A stretch of 11,429 nucleotides of DNA from Deltaproteobacteria bacterium. Lineage in GTDB: Bacteria; Desulfobacterota; Desulfobacteria; Desulfobacterales; Desulfatirhabdiaceae. Numbering within the stretch: the first letter of the stretch is position 1; each line of letters begins with the position of its first letter. A model generated the notes under the pieces. It saw nothing but the letters and a program-made list of their open reading frames with translations, was not told the origin of the DNA and did not search any database. Made by a program: the position numbers and the translations under genes. The stretch spans positions 1 through 11,429 of the forward strand of contig JAJYBO010000075.1 in assembly GCA_021778975.1 (NCBI GenBank), read 5' to 3'. Below are positions 7,311 through 11,429 of this stretch, one piece after another.

Positions 7311-8420
7311 ATGGAAACCTATCATTCATGGTTTATGCTGAAAGATGTTCCGGGGATCGGGAGTCTGCTGTTTAAACGTCTCATCGAACGGTTTGGATCT
7401 CCGGAACAGGTTTTTGCGGCCCCTCGAGAAAATCTACTTCAAATAGATGGTATTACGCCTCGTCTGGTGTTATCGCTGCGTCAGGCGGTTTTGTCCGAAG
7501 AATCCAAAAAAGACATGGACATGGCGGCACAAAAAGGCTATCAGATCGTCTGTCTCACCGACCCGCTCTACCCTCATCTTCTGCGAGAAATTTCGGATCC
7601 GCCGCCATTCCTCTATATCTCCGGGACACTGAATCCTCAAGAATCTCTGATCGCGGTGGTCGGATCGAGAAACGCCACGTCCTACGGCATTTCGACAACC
7701 AGACGTCTGTGTACGGATCTGGTGGGAAAAGGATTGTCCATCATCAGCGGTATGGCCAGAGGCATAGACACGGCGGCCCATGAGGGCGCGCTGATGGGTA
7801 AAGGCCGTACAATCGCCGTGCTGGGCAGTGGTCTTGAGCGCATATATCCTCCTGAAAATTTGAAACTCTTTTACAGAATTTGTGAGCATGGCGCCGTAAT
7901 TTCGGAATTTCCCCTGAATACCACGCCGGATGCACATCGTTTTCCCATGCGAAACCGCATCATCAGCGGTATGTCTCTGGGAACGCTGGTCGTTGAAGCC
8001 ACCCGAAACAGTGGTTCCCTGATTACCGCGCGCTGTGCCGTGGAACAGAACCGGGAAGTATTCGCCATCCCCGGCAACATTCATTCCTTCAAGAGCGCCG
8101 GCAGTCATATCCTGATCAAACAGGGGGCGAAGCTGGTAGAGTGTGTTCAAGATATTATAGACGAGCTGAGACTTGATTCCCGACCTTCAGACAAGAATGT
8201 TCGAATTTCTCCCAAACAGGTGCAGATAACGCTGCCAGCTTCGCTGAACGACGGCGAAAAATTGGTTGTCGAGGCGCTGAGCCTTTATCCTGTTCACAGT
8301 GATGAACTGGTGCGAAAGCTGGACATCGCTTCCGGAAAACTGATGGCCATATTACTTCAATTGGAAATCAAGGGTGTGATACAGCGTTCGGACGGCAATT
8401 ATTTTTCTTTGAAATCATGA
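7311..8420 (+). CDS. dprA: DNA-processing protein DprA
   Basis: DprA (Smf) binds incoming single-stranded DNA in the cytoplasm, protects it and loads RecA during natural transformation; it is also common in bacteria not known to be competent. The 369 residues begin with a helix-hairpin-helix/SAM-like region (KDVPGIGSLLFKRLIERFGS). The Rossmann-like core follows, with VVGSRNAT at 116-123, ISGMARGID at about 145-153, AVLGSGLERIYPP and GSLITAR at 235-241. A C-terminal winged helix (about 312-367) ends in GVIQRSDGNYF. The ATG is 4 bases after the secF stop and its upstream GGAAGAAG is a weak ribosome site, so translational coupling to secF is likely. topA follows after 22 bases; dprA-topA is a widespread gene pair. 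Nothing looks broken. Confidence 0.95.
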   Translation: METYHSWFMLKDVPGIGSLLFKRLIERFGSPEQVFAAPRENLLQIDGITPRLVLSLRQAVLSEESKKDMDMAAQKGYQIVCLTDPLYPHLLREISDPPPFLYISGTLNPQESLIAVVGSRNATSYGISTTRRLCTDLVGKGLSIISGMARGIDTAAHEGALMGKGRTIAVLGSGLERIYPPENLKLFYRICEHGAVISEFPLNTTPDAHRFPMRNRIISGMSLGTLVVEATRNSGSLITARCAVEQNREVFAIPGNIHSFKSAGSHILIKQGAKLVECVQDIIDELRLDSRPSDKNVRISPKQVQITLPASLNDGEKLVVEALSLYPVHSDELVRKLDIASGKLMAILLQLEIKGVIQRSDGNYFSLKS

Positions 8421-8442
8421 CGGATATTGCAAAGGATTTTAC

Positions 8443-10719
8443 GTGACAAAGCCTCTGGTGATTGTCGAATCGCCGACAAAAGTAAAGACTGTTAAAAAAT
8501 ATCTGGGTGACCGGTATATGGTCGCTGCAACGGTTGGTCATATCCGGGATTTGCCGGAAAAAGAAATGGGAATTGATGTGGAAAATGGTTTTAAGCCAAG
8601 TTACAGCACAATTCCCGGTAAACAAAAGGTCATCACGTCATTGAAACAGGCGGCGGGTGATACGAATGAAATATTTCTGGCGCCTGACCCGGATCGTGAA
8701 GGTGAAGCCATCGCCTGGCATACGGCCGAGGTATTGAAAAAAAAAGGCAGAATTTTTCACCGGGTTTTATTCCATGAGCTTACGCGTAATGCCATCTTAA
8801 AAGCCATGGAATCTCCGATAGAGCTGGATCGGCATAAATTCGAGGCGCAGCAGGCGCGCAGAATCCTGGATCGGCTCGTGGGCTATCAGATATCGCCGCT
8901 GCTCTGGAGAAAGGTGAAGAGCGGATTGAGCGCAGGCAGGGTGCAATCGGTAGCGGTGCGCATGATCTGTGAGCGTGAAAACGCCATTCAGTCCTTTGAA
9001 TCGGAGGAATACTGGAGCATTACAGCCGGGCTTGAAGGCGCCATTCCCCCTGAATTCGCCGCCAAACTGGTCAAACACCAGGGGAAAAAAATCAAAATTC
9101 CCGATGAAAAAACGGCAATGTCCATTCGGGATGAAGTGAAGCCGCTGCCTTTTGTGGTGGAGCGCATTGTCAATAAAACCGGCAAACGAAATCCATTGCC
9201 GCCGTTCATCACCAGCAAACTGCAACAGGAAGCCATTCACAAGCTGCACTTTTCCGCTAAAAAAACGATGTCGGTCGCTCAGGAACTTTATGAAGGCGTC
9301 GAGTTGGGATCGGGCGGGCCAGTGGGGTTGATTACCTATATGCGTACAGATTCGACCCGGATATCGGTGGAAGCCGCAGAAGAGGCGCTGGCCCTGATAC
9401 GGCAGCATTTTGGCGATGATTACGCTCCTGAAAAACCTCGGTTTTTCAAGAACAGCAAAAAAGTTCAAGACGCCCATGAAGCAATTCGTCCGGCCTCGGT
9501 GATGATAACCCCTGAACAGACCGAAGCGTATCTCTCCAAAGATCAGCAGGCGCTTTACACATTGATATGGAAACGCTTCGTAGCGTCACAGATGAAAGAG
9601 GCGCTGATTGATACATCAACCATCACCATCGCCGTCGGCAATTATCAGTTTACGGCAAGTGGATCGGTTATAAAATTTCCTGGTTTTATGGCGCTGTATC
9701 AATCTTCAGACGATGAAACAGACACCAATTCCTCTAAAATTCGGCTGCCGGTGCTATCTCAAGGAGAGATTCTGACACTGAAAAAACTCGATCCCAAACA
9801 GCATTTTACCCAGCCGCCGCCTCGTTTTTCAGAAGCGTCGCTGGTAAAAGCTCTTGAAGAAAATGGCATTGGCAGGCCCAGTACATATGCCGCCATTTTG
9901 TCCACTATCCGCGGCAAGGGATATGTGGAAATGGCTAAGGGTTTTTTTATTCCTACAGAACTTGGATTTATCGTCAACCATTTGATTATCGCCAGCTTTC
10001 CCGAAGTGTTCGATATCGAATTCACCGCTAAAATGGAAGATCGTCTGGATCATATCGAAACAGCGGATGAAGCCTCTTTAGATGTTCTGTCGCAATTTTA
10101 TGAACCTTTCAAGCAAAGACTTGATGCCGCCACAACCCAGATGATCAGTATGAAAGGCGTTGGATATCAGACGGATATAAACTGTCCCGAATGTAATACT
10201 CGAAAACTGCACATCAAGATGGGAAAAAACGGACATTTCTTAGCCTGCAGCGGGTATCCGGACTGTAAATTCACCAGCAATTACACCCGTGATGAAAAGG
10301 GTAAGATTCAGATAGCGGCGCCCCTGCCCGAATCGTCAACAGATCAACGCTGTGTCAAATGTGGAATGCCGATGGTGTTACGGCAGGGAAAATTTGGTCC
10401 GTTTCTGGCATGCAGCGGATATCCGGACTGTAAAAATACGCAATCCGTATCCCAGGTTGGAACGCCTCAGGATACAGGGGTTGACTGTCCGGAAGCAGGA
10501 TGTTCCGGGCGGTTGGTTCAGAAAATGTCTAAACGGGGAAAAGTTTTCTATGGGTGCAACCGCTATCCTGACTGTACTTACGCAATCTGGGACAAACCGG
10601 TTCCTCAGGAATGTCCGCTCTGTCATGCAAAATTTCTGATAGAAAAAACGAGTAAAAAGGATGGAACCTGCCTGGTGTGCGCCAATAAAGATTGTGGATA
10701 TAAAAAGATAGAATCATAA
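8443..10719 (+). CDS. topA: DNA topoisomerase I (type IA) with four zinc-ribbon repeats
   Basis: This enzyme relaxes negative supercoils by transiently cutting one DNA strand and requires Mg2+. The 758 residues start with the TOPRIM domain: LVIVESPTK with Glu9, and APDPDREGEAIAWH with Asp82, Asp84 and Glu86. The gate domains follow, with the active-site tyrosine Tyr299 in GLITYMRTDSTRIS and the DAHEAIRP motif. The C-terminus has four Cys4 zinc-ribbon units starting at about residues 581 (CPEC), 637 (CVKC), 682 (CPEAGC) and 724 (CPLC). The first two contain ACSGYPDCK and the last is degenerate (CANKDC). The start is GTG at 8443, with AAAGGAT 6 bases upstream; this places Glu9 as in E. coli TopA. 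A run of nine A residues lies at 8737-8745. It is probably the last gene of the + strand unit. Confidence 0.97.
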   Translation: MTKPLVIVESPTKVKTVKKYLGDRYMVAATVGHIRDLPEKEMGIDVENGFKPSYSTIPGKQKVITSLKQAAGDTNEIFLAPDPDREGEAIAWHTAEVLKKKGRIFHRVLFHELTRNAILKAMESPIELDRHKFEAQQARRILDRLVGYQISPLLWRKVKSGLSAGRVQSVAVRMICERENAIQSFESEEYWSITAGLEGAIPPEFAAKLVKHQGKKIKIPDEKTAMSIRDEVKPLPFVVERIVNKTGKRNPLPPFITSKLQQEAIHKLHFSAKKTMSVAQELYEGVELGSGGPVGLITYMRTDSTRISVEAAEEALALIRQHFGDDYAPEKPRFFKNSKKVQDAHEAIRPASVMITPEQTEAYLSKDQQALYTLIWKRFVASQMKEALIDTSTITIAVGNYQFTASGSVIKFPGFMALYQSSDDETDTNSSKIRLPVLSQGEILTLKKLDPKQHFTQPPPRFSEASLVKALEENGIGRPSTYAAILSTIRGKGYVEMAKGFFIPTELGFIVNHLIIASFPEVFDIEFTAKMEDRLDHIETADEASLDVLSQFYEPFKQRLDAATTQMISMKGVGYQTDINCPECNTRKLHIKMGKNGHFLACSGYPDCKFTSNYTRDEKGKIQIAAPLPESSTDQRCVKCGMPMVLRQGKFGPFLACSGYPDCKNTQSVSQVGTPQDTGVDCPEAGCSGRLVQKMSKRGKVFYGCNRYPDCTYAIWDKPVPQECPLCHAKFLIEKTSKKDGTCLVCANKDCGYKKIES

Positions 10720-10731
10720 ATGGAGACATAA

Positions 10732-10782
10732 ATGTGTCCCATTGAACTGAACCAATACCGAGAGCGTAAACTTGGCGGATAA
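10732..10782 (+). pseudogene. Micro-ORF or truncated start of a lost gene
   Basis: ATG at 10732 is preceded 5 bases upstream by GGAGA (10722-10726), a reasonable Shine-Dalgarno. It opens a 16-residue frame (MCPIELNQYRERKLGG) ended by TAA at 10780-10782. It could be the surviving 5' end of the gene that once followed topA, cut by the sequence that begins near 10780. It could also be chance, since the same bases are also open on the - strand. Confidence 0.2.
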
Positions 10783-10945
10783 CTCGGCCATGACGGAAAG
10801 ACCCTTGCGCCGGCTTTAGTTCGTCCAGATAATCCGCCCAAACCTGCATCATCTTTGTGCGTTCCGTTTTTTGGGGGTATCTCTGTTGGGGGAAGGTCAA
10901 AATCTCCCTATACATACCCCCAAACCTTTTGGATTTGGCTATATC
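10775..10945 (-). pseudogene. Degenerate tyrosine recombinase (P4-type integrase) C-terminal fragment
   Basis: Read on the - strand, the segment ERTKMMQVWADYLDELK resembles the final helix of P4-like (DUF4102-class) phage integrases, which often end like 'yleeRrkMMQ.WADYLD.L' followed by 'kaGakVipl'. Here the second half, KAGARVFP, lies in another frame immediately downstream (shift near 10821), so the fragment looks frameshifted. Upstream the frame is closed by TAA about 10 codons before the first ATG. The core domain with the catalytic Arg, His and Tyr residues is missing. The identification rests on about 25 residues and on my recollection of the family. Confidence 0.4.
10866..10924. repeat. 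Inverted pair of G5/C5 motifs
   Basis: TTTGGGGGTAT (10870-10880) and ATACCCCCAAA (10914-10924) are perfect 11-base inverted copies separated by 33 bases. The left copy extends to GTTTTTTGGGGGTA (10866-10879), which has a perfect 14-base inverted partner at 11118-11131. As RNA the pair could form a hairpin; as DNA it resembles paired protein-binding sites. Confidence 0.6.
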
Positions 10946-10977
10946 TTAATGGATTCCGCTGGATGAGATAAAAATGA

Positions 10978-11001
10978 AAAGGCCCGATTTATCAGGCCTT
11001 T
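10978..11001. terminator. Hairpin terminator, possibly bidirectional
   Basis: AAAGGCC (10978-10984) and GGCCTTT (10995-11001) form a perfect 7-base-pair stem with a 10-base loop. On the + strand the T run after it is short. On the - strand the hairpin is followed by TTTTCATTTTTATC, so it would work better for transcripts arriving from the right. It may also end the topA transcript about 260 bases past its stop. Confidence 0.6.
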
Positions 11002-11006
11002 ATGGG

Positions 11007-11024
11007 CAGTATCGGACGATACTG
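11007..11024. repeat. 18-base near-perfect palindrome
   Basis: CAGTATCGGACGATACTG consists of 8-base perfect inverted arms (CAGTATCG and CGATACTG) around GA. The near-absence of a loop favours a dimeric protein-binding site over an RNA hairpin, although a tetraloop form (GGAC) is possible. Confidence 0.6.
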
Positions 11025-11028
11025 GATG

Positions 11029-11064
11029 TTGCGATGGGATGCAGTCTATCAAACTGCCTTGCAA
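11029..11064. repeat. Imperfect stem-loop
   Basis: GCAGT (11041-11045) and ACTGC (11053-11057) pair around a 7-base loop. TTGC (11029-11032) and GCAA (11061-11064) add an outer stem across internal bulges. It sits between two stronger inverted repeats. Confidence 0.35.
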
Positions 11065-11091
11065 ATATCTGTTTTATAAGCAGATATTTTT
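11063..11091 (+). terminator. AT-rich hairpin followed by T run
   Basis: AAATATCTG (11063-11071) and CAGATATTT (11081-11089) are perfect 9-base inverted arms around TTTTATAAG, and the T run continues to 11091. It has the layout of a rho-independent terminator on the + strand, but the stem is weak because of its low GC content. An operator or attachment site is the alternative. Confidence 0.4.
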
Positions 11092-11104
11092 ATGTTAAAA
11101 AAAG

Positions 11105-11131
11105 TTACCCTCAAAATTACCCCCAAAAAAC
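11105..11131. repeat. Tandem 12-base repeat of the TTACCC(C/T)CAAAA motif
   Basis: TTACCCTCAAAA (11105-11116) is followed directly by TTACCCCCAAAA (11117-11128), two head-to-tail units differing at one base. The second unit extends to the AAAAAAC that pairs with the inverted copy at 10866. On the - strand these read as (G/A)GGGTAA units. Confidence 0.6.
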
Positions 11132-11155
11132 TTTTGTATAAAAAGTATCCACCCC

Positions 11156-11428
11156 TTAAAAATATGTGAACCGAACGTCACTTTTAAACTCAACTATCAA
11201 TTTGTGACATTGTGTCTCAGGTGTTGCCCGTGACCGGGATAGCGCCCGTCGAAAGTTGACAGCATTCACAGGGTAGGCTCCATCAGATGCGATTTGCGGT
11301 GTTTTTAGTGCAGGGTGCTTATGCTGATATGGCTCTGTCTCCAAATCGTCAATGCGCTTGTGGGCTTCTATCAACTCTTTGGTGCTTTTAATGGAGAGCT
11401 TTTCACCGGCCTCGGATTTTTCAAGAGC
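11156..11428 (-). CDS. 3' end of an unrecognised - strand gene (partial)
   Basis: The frame is open from the right window edge to TAA (11158-11156 on the - strand), giving 90 visible residues with the N-terminus outside. The first ~30 residues (ALEKSEAGEKLSIKSTKELI onward) are charged, helix-like and look like genuine coding sequence. The last ~55, rich in Arg, Ser and Thr, look less protein-like, so the true reading frame may shift or end earlier. I do not recognise the family. Orientation opposite to the housekeeping block and proximity to integrase debris suggest it belongs to the presumed inserted element. Confidence 0.4.
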   Translation of the reverse strand, partial: ALEKSEAGEKLSIKSTKELIEAHKRIDDLETEPYQHKHPALKTPQIASDGAYPVNAVNFRRALSRSRATPETQCHKLIVEFKSDVRFTYF

Positions 11429-11429
11429 T

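Larger units (their letters stand above)
10720..11155. other. 436-base region downstream of topA with hairpins and integrase debris
   Basis: No intact gene is visible. The contents in order are a 16-codon + strand reading frame, a degenerate - strand fragment resembling a tyrosine-recombinase C-terminus, four TACCC(C/T)CAAA motifs, a terminator-like hairpin and three further inverted repeats. The sequence looks more AT-rich than the genes before it. I interpret it as the eroded border of an integrated element. Confidence 0.5.

Noticed and set aside
7470..8150. 226-codon - strand open frame opposite dprA
   Set aside because: dprA is intact and fully motif-supported; the opposite frame has no family features.
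8797..9477. 226-codon - strand open frame opposite topA
   Set aside because: It is antisense to conserved TopA domains, and its composition is that of a shadow frame.
10723..11155. Possible tRNA, tmRNA or integron attC site as integration target
   Set aside because: No cloverleaf, CCA-end or TpsiC-like sequence is visible, and the inverted repeats lack the RYYYAAC/GTTRRRY core sites of attC.
1..11429. CRISPR array, retron or other complete defence system
   Set aside because: There is no regularly spaced repeat array, reverse transcriptase, nuclease module or toxin-antitoxin pair in the window; only possible island debris at the right edge.

Overview
The window looks like a chromosomal segment of a Gram-negative anaerobe, most likely a deltaproteobacterium of the Desulfobacterota (Desulfobacteraceae-like). 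That placement is an inference from protein flavour and gene neighbourhood (B12-type radical SAM protein, RNase G, YajC-SecD-SecF, DprA, TopA) and was not tested by any search. All confident genes lie on the + strand and are closely packed. Base composition is near balanced in the genes and looks more AT-rich in the last ~600 bases.

Layout. Positions 2-241 hold the last 79 codons of a protein resembling B12-binding radical SAM enzymes. A 255-base spacer with small palindromes follows, then rng (RNase G, 497-1984), a single-pass membrane protein with a LysM-like segment (2008-2766) and purB (2788-4083), each about 20 bases apart. After 26 bases comes the protein-export cluster yajC (4110-4463), secD (4621-6198) and secF (6266-7306). 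A 157-base spacer before secD looks like a dispersed repeat unit. dprA (7311-8420) starts 4 bases after secF, and topA (8443-10719) starts 22 bases after dprA.

Functionally the block is housekeeping: RNA processing (rng), purine synthesis (purB), Sec-dependent export (yajC, secD, secF), handling of incoming single-stranded DNA (dprA) and relaxation of negative supercoils (topA). Spacing suggests one or two long transcripts, possibly with internal promoters. Within this block the clearest oddity is SecF. It carries about 46 extra residues, predicted to be two more membrane helices, between the canonical second and third helices.

The last ~700 bases (10720-11429) differ in character. They hold no confident complete gene. 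On the - strand there is a short fragment resembling the extreme C-terminus of a P4-type tyrosine recombinase, apparently frameshifted. There are four copies of a TACCC(C/T)CAAA motif in both orientations, a terminator-like hairpin, three further inverted repeats within about 85 bases, and the 3' end of an unrecognised - strand reading frame that runs out of the window. I read this as the eroded edge of an integrated element downstream of topA. No complete new system is visible inside the window; if one exists it would lie beyond position 11429.
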